A stretch of DNA of 64,000 bases, taken from NCBI GenBank assembly GCA_025200525.1, contig CM045761.1, positions 44,896,190 to 44,960,189 of the forward strand, in the 5' to 3' direction. The DNA comes from Camellia lanceoleosa. Taxonomy: Eukaryota; Streptophyta; Magnoliopsida; Ericales; Theaceae. The translations under genes and the position numbers were made by a program. Positions 33,126 to 46,246 of this stretch are shown piece after piece (the first letter of the stretch is position 1; every line of letters begins with the position of its first letter). Below the pieces are notes generated by a model. It saw nothing but the letters and a program-made list of their open reading frames with translations, had not been told where the DNA came from and searched no databases.

Positions 33126-33890
33126 TGTTAGTAAAAATTATGTTAATCCCAAATTGACAAATTTGAACAATAATTTAAACAAATAATCTAACCAAAGAGA
33201 TCAAGTGACTAGGGATTTGATTTAAATTGCCTTGAAAGTATAAATATTTATTTGGAACAATTAACAATTGATAAAGTGAAGTAAACACAGCAAAACTTAT
33301 GTTGGAATCTTCTAAATTTACATGGTTACAAATTGTTGAAAGCTACTCCTAAAAATTAAGATAATCTACTCCTAAGAATTAAGATAGACTACTCTTAAAG
33401 ATAAAGAAAAGACTGATGAGTTTGACAATTTTTTTATGTCCTCTATCTCTGCATTGTCCAAACTATTTATAGCATTGTCCAGCCAATTTTCCTTTGCGTT
33501 CCAGTAACTACCCATGCTGCCACTCTCTCAATGTCATGGCATTATCCCACGTTTCTCTTCAACAACTGCTCTATGCATTTTTTTCCTTCAATTGGCAACT
33601 GCTGGATACTTCAACTTACAACCACATTCTTTGCTCGTTACGGGTTCTTTGCACATCATAGATTTACAATTTCCTCACCACCTTTACGCCCCACGTTGAC
33701 CCACTTGATATTCGTGGCCATAATTTTATGTTAAAAATAATTTATGATTTGAATTGATATATCAAAATTAACAGGGCATAATTAATAAGATTAGATTTGA
33801 TGATCAATAGACCAAAATTAACAGGCTACGATCAATAAAATTATATTTTTCCATGATCAACAAAAAAAAATATTTATGGTGCAAAAACTT
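33126..33890 (-). mobile_element. Possible solo LTR
   Basis: Starts tgttag at 33126 and has a minus-strand TATAAATAG box (33463-33471) with GC-richer sequence on its downstream (left) side and upstream side, unlike the surrounding DNA. ctttc occurs at 33121-33125 and again at about 33889, which could be a target duplication, but the right end lacks a clean CA. The borders are therefore speculative. Confidence 0.3.
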
Positions 33891-34042
33891 TCATATTTAT
33901 TTTAAAAACGGTTTGAAAATAAATGAGGATCATGCAGTTGATCCAATATTTCCCCCAAAATCCTCAAATCATTCCAAGTAAATATGAAATGTGAAGTCAT
34001 CTCTCAAAATATACCAAGTTTCGGAGTCAAAGAAGCAGAAAT

Positions 34043-34339
34043 TTACAATATACACCCTTTCAAATGATGCATATTTTGTACAAAAGTTATGATTTTTTAT
34101 GATGAACGTTATGAATCGATAATTTATGATGTGCACCCCAAAGCTAGGAATGATAAGGTTATAACATTTTGTGATTTTTGTTGGGACACTTTAAGATTTT
34201 GTTATGACATTTTTTAGTGAAAAAAAGTTATAACTTTTGTAGTAAAAAAGTTATGACATTTTGAGTTTAAGTTATGAAATTTTGTAAAAAAATTATAAAA
34301 GACATATTATATACACCTTTTTGAGAATACACATTGTAA
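34043..34339. mobile_element. Possible MITE with internal gttatgacatttt repeats
   Basis: Ends ttacaat (34043-34049) and attgtaa (34333-34339) are perfect 7-bp inverted repeats, with weaker similarity continuing inward (tatacaccc and its counterpart gtgtatat). The interior has four or five degenerate copies of gttatgacattttg. No target duplication was found. Confidence 0.35.
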
Positions 34340-36199
34340 CATCTTCCGTCAAAGAATGAACTGTTTCCACATGACTCTCACTACATCCCCAAATAAACTT
34401 CCATAATGCGAATTAATTACTAAATTATTCATTAATCATTGTCTAGCATAACAATTTTTTTTAGAAAAAATACTGGTAAATTTATACTTGTTATCACTGG
34501 CCACGTCTATACATCTCCGGATTTGGCCATGCTTGAACTTTTAAGAGGAAAAAAGAAAAAGAAAAAGAACCAAAGTAGCCCGAAGTGAATTGTAAAAAAT
34601 AAAAAAAATAAATATTTAATTTTTATATTGTGTTCATATTTTTGTTAAATAAAATTTTTAATAAATCTATATCCAAATACAATTTAAAATATAAAAGATT
34701 ACAGAATTTAAATCATGGACATCATGTTGAACATGAAGTTTTTCAACCTCCGAAATGATTTCCATTTTCAACAAAAGTAGGAAAATGGGATTTGAAATTC
34801 AGAATGAAGCAATGCTTGAATCATTCGAAAAATTTCATAACTGAAATCAAAAGTATGATGCAATCGGAGGAATCATTCCAAAAAAAAAAATTCATAAAAG
34901 GCTTAGAAAAGTTTTCGTATGTAATCCCCATACTCTGTAAGAGAGAGCGTAATTTTTTATTATTTATTTATTTTTTATCAAGTAATTACAAATTTAACAT
35001 AATTATATTTATCAGACCACTAATTGAATAGTAATTAAAAAGTTAACGATCACCAAACCCAACAACATTCACCACTGGATACAACCTATAATTGAGAGAA
35101 ATAAACACCACATAATTCAAACTTTTTTTCATAAAAATTTTAATTTTAATTTTGTCAATTTAAACTATAGTATTTTGATTTATTTTCAATCTAAATCATT
35201 TTTTTAAATTTTTTATTAAGTGAAATTGAAGAAAAATAATAATATTTTAATCATTAAACTTAATAAAAAAAATATTTTAGACATTTTATGTATACTAATA
35301 TTCAATTTAATGGTTAAAATATTCTTTTTATTGATTTTATTTAACAAAAATTTAAGAATAATTTCAAATAAAAAAATTATTTAAAATTGATAAATTTAAT
35401 CAAATTCTTTTTTTTTTAAATTCTCGCATAGAATTTTATGCATTCATTAGATTGTTGGTTAAAGAAACACGTGATAAAAATGCGTCAGACATTTACCGAC
35501 AAGCGACAATTGGAGGAGATAATAATAGACAAAATTGATATCTTTTTGATAGAAACAATACAATGAAAATTGGCCACTCACGGCAAAAGTCAATTTCTTT
35601 ATTTTTTGGCTCATTAGTTTGAAATTCTAATCTCTGTTCTTTTAAGAACAAAATAATACAATTTGTCTAAATAGATAATTATCTATTAAAATTAATTTAT
35701 CTTTCCATCTTTTGAAATCACCCTATTTCTTGAAAGCATCATTTTTCTATTTGTTAAAATTCACAAAATCTATTTTTTTATCTATTGAAATTCACGAAAC
35801 TATCTATATGTTATATCACTCATTCAATACTGTATCGATTAGTGGCGACTTCAAAAAATTTTTGTCAGTAGTGTCAATTAAAAATTTAAATTTCGTAAAA
35901 GTGATATTATTACTCCTTTTTCAATAATTAAAAAAAAAACACAATATTATGTGCTTATATGCAAATTTTTGCACAAATATTCAATCTGTCCCTCTGAATG
36001 GGAAAAAAAGTATTCAGATTTAAGAGAAATAATAAAAGAAATTAACAAAATTTTGGCTTTATTGCAATTTTTTCTACTAAATAAAAAGTAGAGTGCTTCT
36101 GGGGAGTGTGAACAAGTCAACCTTTTGTAAATCCATATCATATTTATTTTCAATAAATCAACAAATAATTTAAAATTCTTAAGTCAAACAAAAGAAAAT
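34340..36199. other. AT-rich spacer
   Basis: Nearly 1.9 kb of AT-rich, low-complexity sequence with A- and T-runs. Short frames (34792-35031, 35712-35927, 35947-36153) show no domains. Confidence 0.55.
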
Positions 36200-37000
36200 G
36201 AGAAATGCTATTTCTCATCAAATTTATTTCGCCTCTATTGGCAGTATATTTTGTAAAAGCTAATTGCAGCTTGACACGTGGTACATGAGGGGCAATTCGG
36301 GGAGTTAATACAAGTCTCTAATAAAAGACAAACACGTGACAGGTCATATTGGTTATAATAGATCTGTGCAGCACTGGGAAAGCTAGAATGCGCAAGATGA
36401 CGTGGCCCAACGGTTACTTACAAATTCAAATTCAAAATCCAAGAGGGAAGCTTAACTGTAAGAATGGCGTAGTGGGACTGACTGTGAGAGAGCATGATCA
36501 ACAATCATGAGAGGACATTTCGATGGTTGGAAGTCCATTTCCACGGTTACCCTTGGAGAGTATAAATAGCAGGGAAGGCCCCAAATTAAAGGACTCAGAC
36601 TCAGATCCAGAAACTAATCATTTACTTCATATTTTCTTTTCAGTTTTATATTTCCAGTTCTTTACATTTTCTATATTTCAATTCTTGTACTGCACTTCTT
36701 TTCTTATGAGTAATTCTCAAGTAGTCATTGCTGTAAATATTTTCAAGACTGGGTCATTTCATTATAAGTTCTTATTCACTTAATGAAATTCAGTTACTGA
36801 ATTGTTCTGTACTTGTTATTTCTTATAATTTTTTTCCTAAAACAAGCCACTAGTAAAAGTCCTATTCATTGAGGCTGAAAGAACTTCAACACAATCGTTT
36901 GATAATTAGTTGGCAATTATAAATTCTGTAAAGACTTATTGATCCTTGCTGGCATGCTTAAAATTATACAATTGACCTTCGAAAGCCAAAAAAACCAACA
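36200..37000 (+). repeat. Tat-lineage 5' LTR (left border approximate)
   Basis: The right end is ccaaca at 36995-37000, just before the primer-site-like sequence. A TATA box (tataaata, 36561-36568) sits in the middle, with cacgtg and gacgtggc boxes at 36278-36401 upstream. The left border cannot be fixed because no second LTR is in the window. Confidence 0.5.
36561..36568 (+). promoter_or_regulatory. TATA box of the Tat LTR
   Basis: tataaata in a GC-richer context, with G-box/ACGT-core elements 160-280 bases upstream (acacgtgg, acacgtga, gacgtggc). This fits a Pol II promoter in U3. Confidence 0.6.
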
Positions 37001-37004
37001 TATA

Positions 37005-37026
37005 TTTTTTGGCATGCCTAGTGGGA
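37005..37026 (+). other. Primer-binding-site-like sequence
   Basis: tttttggcatgcctagtggg starts a few bases after the LTR end, and has the TTTGGC...GTGGG form common at the leader start of plant Ty3/gypsy elements. The tRNA is not assigned. Confidence 0.5.
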
Positions 37027-37036
37027 CATATTAAAA

Positions 37037-40000
37037 ATGGCTAGACGTAAAGCAAGAAGAAAAAATGAATGCCTGAAAAAGAGTATGGAATGAGATGTAG
37101 AAATACCTAATCTAGAGGAGAATGTAATGGATGCACCTATCCTATCAGATCCTCCACAAATGGTCGAACAAACTGGCACTTTAAAGTATACAACACATGT
37201 CTAACACACTAGACAAGGCCATGAGACTGGACCTTCGAATGTCCCTTCTACCCACCCAATAAATCCATTGGGAGGTTTAGTAGATGCTATGGGGCAACAA
37301 TGAATGTTTACAATGTAAAGATGGCAACATCCTTTGTGGATCGAGTAAACTCCTATCAACTAATGATTGCACGACAGGCTGAAGAGAACATGAATTCCCT
37401 TCAGCATAGATTGGCTCGAGACAAACAACCTAAGCAAAATAATGGGCAAACCAATGGTTAAACTAGCAATCATGGTCATGAAAGGTCACCACATGTGCCT
37501 CAATCATGGTATGAAGCTCCTTCGAGACCACCAGCAAACCAAAATGTACCATTACCCACCAACGAAACCATATAAATTGGTGGATCTAAGCTAGCACAAG
37601 GGAATGGTATGAGGATGTTTCCAAATGCTATATTCGAAGCCATACTTGGCACACGGGGCTTCATTAATCCTGTGTTTGAATTTACACCCGGGGGGTTGGA
37701 GGGATTTCCTACGGCTGGAAGAGAAACAACACATGTTCCTCCTCCTATAGCATCTTTCATAGGACCTTTCCCAGGACAGATTCTAAGAGGTTAGCCATAC
37801 CTCCAACAACAATTAGTGCAACAAGGACAGCCAGCCTTGAATGTACTCATATATGGACCAACAGGCCCTCAAGCACATGGAGTTCCTCCAAACCCTATGT
37901 TTATTCCTCCAGTAATGGTTTAACCAGCACAAAATATGGTTCCAAGGGACCAAATTGCTGATGTAGTTAGAGAAATGTGTGGACCTATGACTCGAGGGGT
38001 CCATACAGCAATGTACAGAAAACCTTACCCAGAGTGGGTGGATAGGGTACTTAATCCTAGGGGATTTAGAATACCAGACTTTGCTCTTTTTTATGAGAAT
38101 GGGAATCAGTCAACGATGGAACACATTGCTAAATTTAGAGGCCAATGTGGTGAGTTCACCAATAATGATCACATGAAATTGAGACTCTTTCCAAACTCTT
38201 TAACTAGAGCAACCTTCGTATGGTACATAAACCTTATACCTGGCCCTATCCAAACTTAGCAGCAAATGAATGAAGTTTTTCATGCCCAATTTTTCCAAAC
38301 AGAACCTAAAGTTTCTAAGGCAGAGTTGGTAAGATTGAGCCAAAGGCCTGATGAAAAGGCTGCTCAATTTATTGCCAGATTTAAAAAGGCACGAAACAAA
38401 TGCAGGGTCATGCTACCAGAGCCTGAATTTGTAAGATTGGCTCAAAATGGCTTGGAATTTAGGCTTCGAAAGAAGTTTGATTCAACTGAGTTTTGAGATT
38501 TAGTAGAGTTAACCTATAAGGTGTCTAGATATGAAACTTTACTCGAGGAAGAACAAGATCGAAGTAATCCATCATATAAGACCTACTATATGGACCCTAA
38601 TTATGAAATTGATGCAGTAGAGATAATAGGAAAAGAACCTATGACTTGTGAGGCATTAATTTAGAAAGACAATACAATAGACCAGCAGTTTAAAAAGAAA
38701 GACCTACATAGGAAGTATTCTTTTGACTTCGCAAAAGCAGATGACATTTTTGATCAACTGCTTGCAGCAAATTTCTTAAAATTACCAAAGGGAGTCAAGA
38801 TTCCTACCCTTGAAGAACTCAAAGGAAAACTGTATTGTAAATGACACAATTCTTGGTCTTATTCAACTAAAAATTGTATTATTTTCCGAGACAAGATCCA
38901 AGAACTAATTCAGAAATGGAGGCTAAAGTTTCTAACCAGGTTTGAGAAAGCTATAGGAATTGACACCAACCCGTTTCTAGAGATTGGAGAGGCTGCAGCC
39001 AATGTTGGCATACCAGATTTTCAAAACCTATCCTTGAAAGAATTGGAGGAAGTCACTGTGCAGATGCATGTGGCTAGCCAGGCTGCTTTCAGGAAGAACA
39101 TAAAAAGTTCACCAGCTGATAGACAAAGCTCTGCAGGCCTAAAAGAAGGCTCCAGTGAAGAGATGTTGGATGATGACTCTCTCGAAGCTGCTATAGTGCA
39201 GAGGATGTATCCCAGGTGCAGCATGTGTTACAAGTGGCTGAAACGGCTCCCAATTAATAGGAAGCAGCATTACAAAGAGGTGCAGAAGAACCAAATAACT
39301 AGCACCCATAACAAAAGGCTATACCCAACTAGCCCTAGACAACATTCATCCCTGGTAACCTCACCAGACACCAGGATGTAATCAAAAGGAAAGAGGTCTC
39401 TGTATGAAACTAGGCTACCCAATTATTATAGAGTAGACAACCAGCTTGAAAAGAGACATGGATTCAGTGCAAGGCATGGGACCAGGACTGATAATTGGCC
39501 CTCGGGGACTGCTTTAAAGACTGCTTCAAAGAGTGGGGCAACAGATCCAGCAGCCAGACTAGTGGGCTCATGGGTCCCAAGAGTTTTAGATTGGTTTATC
39601 ATGCAGAATAAATCTAAGGAAATGCTTACTCAAAGAAAGGTTTTTAAAGACCAGGGAAGAATGATCAAACCTCCTTTGGTGGCTCCAAACAATTGGGTGT
39701 TATTAAAGAATCCAAAAACAAGGGAGCCAGATATGGTTAGTATAATTTCTAGGTCTCAAAGGAGAAAGATCTAACGGAGATACACCCAGTATCAGAGGGA
39801 TCTGAAAGAAAGTGGAGAGAGCACTTCCATAGCATAAGAAAAAGACCAGACAGATGGAGGGATAGGTTCGAAGCCTGCTCCCAAGATCAAGAGGAGTGCC
39901 AGCATGGAGCAGTTGACTAAAGATCATGTTGAACTAAGAGCCAAAGAAAAATCCAGTTTAGTAGGCCTCGAGAAGGCTTTAATGGAAAGTGATGATGAAA

Positions 40001-42230
40001 TGGATGAAGGGATTGAGCTAGGCCAAGAGAGAACATTGGCTGAAGATGGAATGTTTAGGGCCTTCATGGCTGAACAAACCTTTTTCGTTGACAAGCCAAC
40101 GGAGGTAGATCACCAACAGATTACTTCAAAAGAACCTACTAACACAGAGGTAGCAGAGTGCACCATGGAAAAGGCTTTCGAAATAACAGAACAAGCTAGT
40201 TTGGAAGGAAAACAAGTATAGCTAACAGTTCAGTTTGGCTCATTTCCTCCAGTACCAGTAAACATGGTATATATACTACCACAGGAGTTCTAGGCTGAAG
40301 AGGGAAACCAAGAAGGTCAGGAAGATGACCCCATTCCAGTTTCTAGTGAAGATTCACAGGCCAACATGATTCAAGATGAGTTTGAAGTGGCCACACCAAT
40401 GAAAATTGAAGAAGAAAGTGAGGAGGTAAGTATTAACCTCTCATATCCCTTCGAGTGCCCTACAACATCTATGACTCAGCACATTAAGCCTATGTATATT
40501 AAGGCTTACTTCGATGTGATACAAATGAACATGGTGTTAGTGGACAATGGGGCGGCAATGAACCTGCTTCGAAAGTCTTCCTTGAAGAAATTGGGAAAAA
40601 GAAACCCCAAATTAATCCTAATTAGCATAACCATTACTGGTTTCGCTGGGGATAAGCAGATGGCTCAAGACATTCTGTCCATCAAACTAAGTGTGGAAAT
40701 CAGAGATTGTATGACAACATTCTTTGTTATAGACAGTAATGCCAAGTATAATACTTTGCCTGGCAAAGATTGGATCCACACCAACAAATGTGTGCCTTCC
40801 TCTCTACATCAAAAAATAATGATAGCACTATGCAATGGAGAGACAGAGGAGATCAATGCAGACCCCCAACCCTTTATCGCTTGTGCTGATTTTGCAGAGT
40901 CCAAGTTATACACTAAAGGAGTGACACCACTCAATGTACAGAGGAAGCCTGATAGAATAGCCAAAGTGATGGCTGATGAGGAAGTAGCACACCTGAAGCA
41001 CTTAGTGTAGGAGAGTGTTGATGTAGAGTTCGTCACCAAAGATGATAATGATGCCTGGTTGTAGGCAAGAAGATAAGAACCAAGAAGCCAGACCCTTGGC
41101 CTTAGTCAAGTTTTCAGCATTGGACATAAAGTCAATAGTCCATAAGGTAAAGGAACAAAAGAAGGAAGCCATGGTGGTTGGCTGTAATCAAGAGCAACAA
41201 AAGACTAGGCCTTTGGCCCTTAATAAGTACTGTGCATTGGACATCGATACAAAAGTCCAGGAAATACAGGAAGAAGAAGCTTTATGGACAGATTTTGTCT
41301 ATGAGGAAGAAAGCAAAGATGTTAAACCAGAGAATGTGGAGCAGAACAAAATGAAGAAATGGCTTTGAAAGAAGAAGAAGTCAAAGGAGAAGCATCAGTA
41401 AGTGCTCAAGTACAGGAACCCTTAGAAAAAGTCAATTTAAGGGAAAGTTCTGCACAACAACCCATTTATATCAGTGCTTGGTAAAGTCCTATTGACAGAA
41501 AACAGTTATTGGTAGTCCTAAAGAAATATAAGGATTGTTTTGCGTGGTCTTATAATGAATTGCCTGGATTGGATAGGTCATTAGTGGAACATAGGCTCCC
41601 TATGAAGCCTAAACACAAGCAGAAACCAAGATAGATGAGCCCTAAAGTGGTTCTGAAAGTGAAGGAGGGGATTCTTAGGCTCCTTAAAACAGGCTTCATT
41701 AGAACAGTTAGGTATGTTGAATGATTGTCTAACACTGTGCCGGTGGTTAAAAAGAATGGCAAGATGAGGGTATGCATTGATTTTAGAAATCTGAATTTGG
41801 CAATTCCAAAAGATGAATACCCCATACCTATAGTTGATCTATTGGTGGATAGTTCAGCAAAGCACAAGATTTTGTCTATGATAGATGGGCATTCTAGTTA
41901 CAACTAGGTCTGCATTGCAAAGAATGATGTCCATAAGACAGCATTTAGGTGTCCTGCGAATATTGGCACCTTCAAATGGGTGAAAACGCCATTTGGTCTA
42001 AAAAATGTTGGGGCAACATATCAGAGGGCAATGAATACTATCTTTCATGATCTTATTGGAGGATACCTAGAGTGTTACATTGATGATATTGTTGTAAAGT
42101 CCCAGTCTATGGAGGAACACTTAGTTTACTTGGTAGCAACTTTCGAAAGAATGAGAAAGTTCAAGTTGAAGCTTAATCCTCTCAAATGTGCTTTTGGTGT
42201 ATCAACTAGAAACTTATTGGGGTATGTAGT
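37037..42230 (+). pseudogene. Tat-lineage gag-protease-RT (many stops)
   Basis: The ATG at 37037 opens MARRKARRKNECLKK in another frame. From 37936 nearly all recognisable sequence stays in a single frame. Gag (YPEWVDRVLNPRGF..., LRLFPNSLTRATFVWY, FKKARNKCRVMLPEPEFVRLAQNGL) spans about 38020-38500. A protease-like segment (MVLVDNGAAMNLL) lies near 40535, with Asn in place of the usual Thr or Ser of the D-T/S-G triad. RT begins near 41725 (VPVVKKNGKMRVCIDFRNLN) and has CYIDDIVVKS near 42075. At least a dozen nonsense codons interrupt it, most where one C-to-T or G-to-A change from Trp, Gln or Arg explains them, such as those at 38257, 38494, 38842 and 41905. A frame detour at about 41040-41365 is also present. 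Confidence 0.8.
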
Positions 42231-45200
42231 TGTAGACACCCCATTTTTGACCGCCCTTAAGACTTGGGCACTACTGATGGTTTACTTGTTGGAGAAAGGT
42301 GTGCAGTGCACAGGTTCAGTTTCTTCGGCAAGGAGAGAGGCAAATCTCAACTTCATACCCCACTGTGGACCAAAATTATTTTGATGGTTTTTTTTTTTAC
42401 CTTAAAACCCTCTCTTTCAAAACATTTTTGAAATAAAATTCCCACGATGTTCCGACGCTCGCATTTCGGTAAATGGTGCGCTTTTCGGTAAACCGAGCAA
42501 GAACAAAGGGGAGATGAATGAAAGAGAGATGAAATCTTTGAAAAATCTTTCAAAACACCTTACTTAGGGGTTTGAAGTTGAAGAAAAGAGAAGAAGAGGG
42601 GAGAAAACTAGTTTGGGAGTGGTTCAGCATGAATCTGGGAAGGAGAAAAGTCTGCGCGGCTTCCCCGAAACGGGCATAACTCTTTGTACAAGAGGAATTA
42701 AAATATGGGGCCACCACCATTGGAAACCTTACTTCCGGGGCTTCATTTTGCACTCAAGAATCTCCTAAGTCCAAATCCGGGGGGAGGAGATATGGTTGGT
42801 TGAAGTCCGGTTGGATCGAATCTGCGCGGCTTCACGGAAAAGGGCATAACTTTTTCCACAGGAGGAATTTTAATGCAAGGTTTGCGCCATTGGAAAGCTA
42901 ACTTCCGAGGCTTCAATCTAGAAATCCACCTGCACTTGGTGACCTTACCGGCCATCCACCGGCACAAAAGAGTGCCAACCGGCCAGAAAAGATTGCTGGC
43001 CGGCACAAAAGAGTGCCGACCGGCCAAAAGTGCCCAGAACTCAGTTTTTTTGACAGATATTTATCATCCAAATTGCTATACCTTGTGCAGATATTTCCAG
43101 TTGAGATATTTCGACCAAAAGCTCTTTTCTTGATATATATAGAACCTTATATCTCATGTTTGCTAGGTTAGAACAAAAAAGCAAGTCTTTGGGAGCTTCT
43201 CACTCTAAAAGACTCCTCTCTCTCTAGAAATTTCAGACCTAAATCTCTGCCCCTCTCTCTATATTCCACTCTCTTGCCCATTTTGTGCATAGAAGTGCTT
43301 GGAAGTGAAGCAATCCTTCTAGTTTGCCTAGGCATCCTTCATCAAAGTTAACCACCATTGGGCTGAGGTCCTTTAAGGATCATTTTTAGCTTCAAAAGCT
43401 GGTTTTAGCTCAGATTTTGGGCTGGTTTTGCAGCTGTGCATCAAGGGTAACATCTCTCTCCCTTTTAGCTTGTTTTGCATACTAGCTTTGCCATAAGTTT
43501 TCAAATACTTTGAGGTTGTTTTTGGGGTGTTGTTGAACTACAAAAACCACTGATTTTCCTCTATTTTTCAGTCCTAAGAATCTTGGCTTGTGCCTTGGTT
43601 GGCTAGGGGGGTTGTCCTCCCTTTTGCTCCTTGGCTTATAAGGCCTTGTGAGCTAACTTTCAAGCCTTTCAAACAACATCTTTTTGGCCTTAAAACAACT
43701 GAATTCCAGAGGAATTTCAGTGGTGGAAAACTTGTTTTGAGGCTCAAAATAGGAGGGGGAACTTCTCTTGTTTGCTTGTATTGATGGCCCTCCAAATGAG
43801 CATGTGTTTCTACTTCTTGGAGGCTTTGTTTAGGCTCATTTTTGTGATTTTCCAGACCTGCCATAACTCTGTTTTTGGCTATCTTGGTCACCTCTTGCAT
43901 GCTTATTGCACTTGTAGTGTAAATCCCTTTTCCTAGCATTGTAAGTCTAGTGAAGTAGCATCTTTTTGTGGGTTGTTTTAGCTTAAGCCAAGCATGTTTT
44001 AGGCTCTATTTTGCCATGTTTCAGATCTGTTTTAGGGTGGATAGGGCCCTTGTTGCTTATTTCTTGCACTTGTAGTGCAATCTCACTTTCAAGCCTAGCA
44101 TGCTTCATGTTTTAGCCTAACTTCCAAACATGTGCTAGCTTAACTTTGGCCTACAATTGTTCATATCTCGGCATGTTTAAGCTCTGTTTTAACCTGTTTG
44201 GATGGTTTGTGTATGGCCTTGCATGGTTGCGGTTTGAGTGCTTAGAATGGCCTAAAAAAGAGCATGCTTTGCGAGCTTGTTTTGGTGCATGACCAGCATG
44301 TTTTTAGCTCATATTTGACATGTAGAAATTCTGTTTTGGGCTGGATAAACCTTCCATGCATTGCATTACATAGTTGTAGTTCACGTGCTTCAAGAGCCCA
44401 TTGTTTGGGCATATCATGCGAGCTTGTTTTGGTGCATGTCCATAGCATTTTCAGCATTGTTTTGGCATGTAGAAACACTGTTTTGAGGTGGTTGAGACCT
44501 GCATGCATTGTGCCATATAGCTATGCTTTATGTGTTTCATTGGCCTCTTGTATGAGCATGCTTCATTGACTTGTTTTGGCTTTTGTTCCATGCACATTGG
44601 CCACTGTTTTAGGCTTGTTCGAAATTTGCCTAATCTAGTTTAAGTCCATTCCTCCATGTGTTGTAGCATGCTTACTTTGTATGTTGTCACATACTTGGAC
44701 CCATTTGCATGATGTTGCATGCTATACATTGTTCGCAACATGTTGCTCTTTGCATGCTTGATATGTTTGCATGCTTGTTCCATGCCTTGCATGATTGTTT
44801 GTCTTGGTTGCATGCCTAATATACAATGTTTACTTGCATTGCCATGTTGCATACCTAGCTTCACATGCTTAGGATTGCCTTGCATGAGCATGCATGCTTA
44901 GCCTCTTGAAGTGAGTGTGATAGAGGTTAAGTTCCCTTTATTGGGTCATTTGCATTGCATGCATTTGAAATGGAAGTTGCATACTTGGTTCTTTGGGCCA
45001 TCATGCATGGAAATGCGTGATTGGTGGTCCGAAGATCGAGGCACATCCTCCCTTGAGTCATTAACATGATAGGGAGTGTGTTTGGTGCATAAATACCTTG
45101 AATTACATTGCCATGCAAGTTTTGCCCTCTGCTGCTGTGAGTTGCAGGTTCTGCAGGAACATATTGCCGGCCGGCAGTATTTAGTGCCGACCGGCAGTCA

Positions 45201-46246
45201 ATTGATAGCCGATAGCTTCATTTTGTGCCGGTGGCCACCTCCTTCAGCCGGTGGTGTTCTACCCCAGCCGGTGGTGACCCCCAATGTCCAGAGAGGCATC
45301 CCTGAGACTTTGGCAGTCTTCAGAGGAGGAGAGCAGGGAAAACAGAGGCAATCCATGCATGGCAGTGCGATTCCGAGCCAGTCCCGAGCATGCACTGCAT
45401 CCGGCCCTCATCCCGAGGCGTTTTATTGCTTTAATTAGATTAATTAATCTGTTTAATTAATTTAGTCAATTTGTAATATTTAATTAGCTTGTGTAGTTAA
45501 TTTGTATATTCTTTCGGTCCCTCCGGGTGAGGGCAAATCTGTAATAAGTGTGTGTGAGTGGGTGCATGTCTTCCAACCCCCATTTCTTTCTACCCTTTTA
45601 TTTACCTGCTTATGATGGTAGATTAGGGCACATCTAAATTAGCATACCTTATGCAATGCATGCGTGCATTCATGCATTTGTTTACATACACCGGGCTCGG
45701 TACATCATACAAACTGCATTGTATTCTAAATTCCAAACTTGAATACGTGCATCGAATAAAGTGCATTTCACATGCCATTGTTTAGGTTTAGCCGAGCCTA
45801 TCCTAATTACATGCTGTATGTGTTGCATTAGCCACTTAACATGAACTAGGTCATGCATGTTTGCTAACTAGTTTACTGTTTTGGCACGGAGTACGATGTA
45901 AGTGTTTACGCTTTAGCATACCACATGCGTGTGAATGTTGCCATGACAGTATGCTTACCATGCGGCTAAATGCTTATATGAAATAAACTGCTTGAATGCC
46001 TGTGGGTGGAGGTTGGATTGCTTGAGTTGGGAAAACTCATTGAAATCCGTGTTTTAGCCTACTTGCGAGTAGCAAATTCCGAAACGTTTTCAAAACGAAC
46101 GGATATGCAATGTTTATTTCCAAATTAAGTAATTTAGTCTATACTTGTTTGCTGTGCGCATAACATAGTAATTCTAGGCTAATAATTGGAATAAAGAACG
46201 CATAAAGTTTTCAAAAACGGATATCACGGTTAGTAGAGGCCGGTCT
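42231..46246 (+). mobile_element. Nested Ty3/gypsy LTR, plus strand, 3' truncated
   Basis: Starts tgtagacaccccatttttga, the same terminus as the LTR at 47093-50880 in opposite orientation. The rest also parallels that LTR: GCATGC-rich middle, ggtccctccgggtgaggg segment near 45515, and the cgagtagcaaa and gcgcataacatagta segments at 46070-46180. It stops at 46246 after ggccggtct, about 320 bases short of the expected end, where the host integrase region resumes. No target duplication is visible, consistent with truncation. It has no gag-pol of its own, so it is a solo or partial LTR. Confidence 0.7.
42945..43030. repeat. CCGGC/GCCGG palindrome cluster
   Basis: Repeats of ccggcacaaaagagtgcc and gaccggcc in this LTR; equivalent clusters lie at 45160-45260, 48440-48550, 50535-50660 and 52810-52930. 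Confidence 0.7.

Noticed and set aside
33514..33734. Overlapping short plus-strand frames
   Set aside because: No recognisable domain; they lie in a GC-richer block that fits a minus-strand LTR better.
42600..45438. Open frames inside the nested LTR (for example 42873-43133, 44264-44569, 45076-45438)
   Set aside because: They lie within LTR sequence rich in gcatg words and show no recognisable domain; the counterpart LTR does not keep them open.
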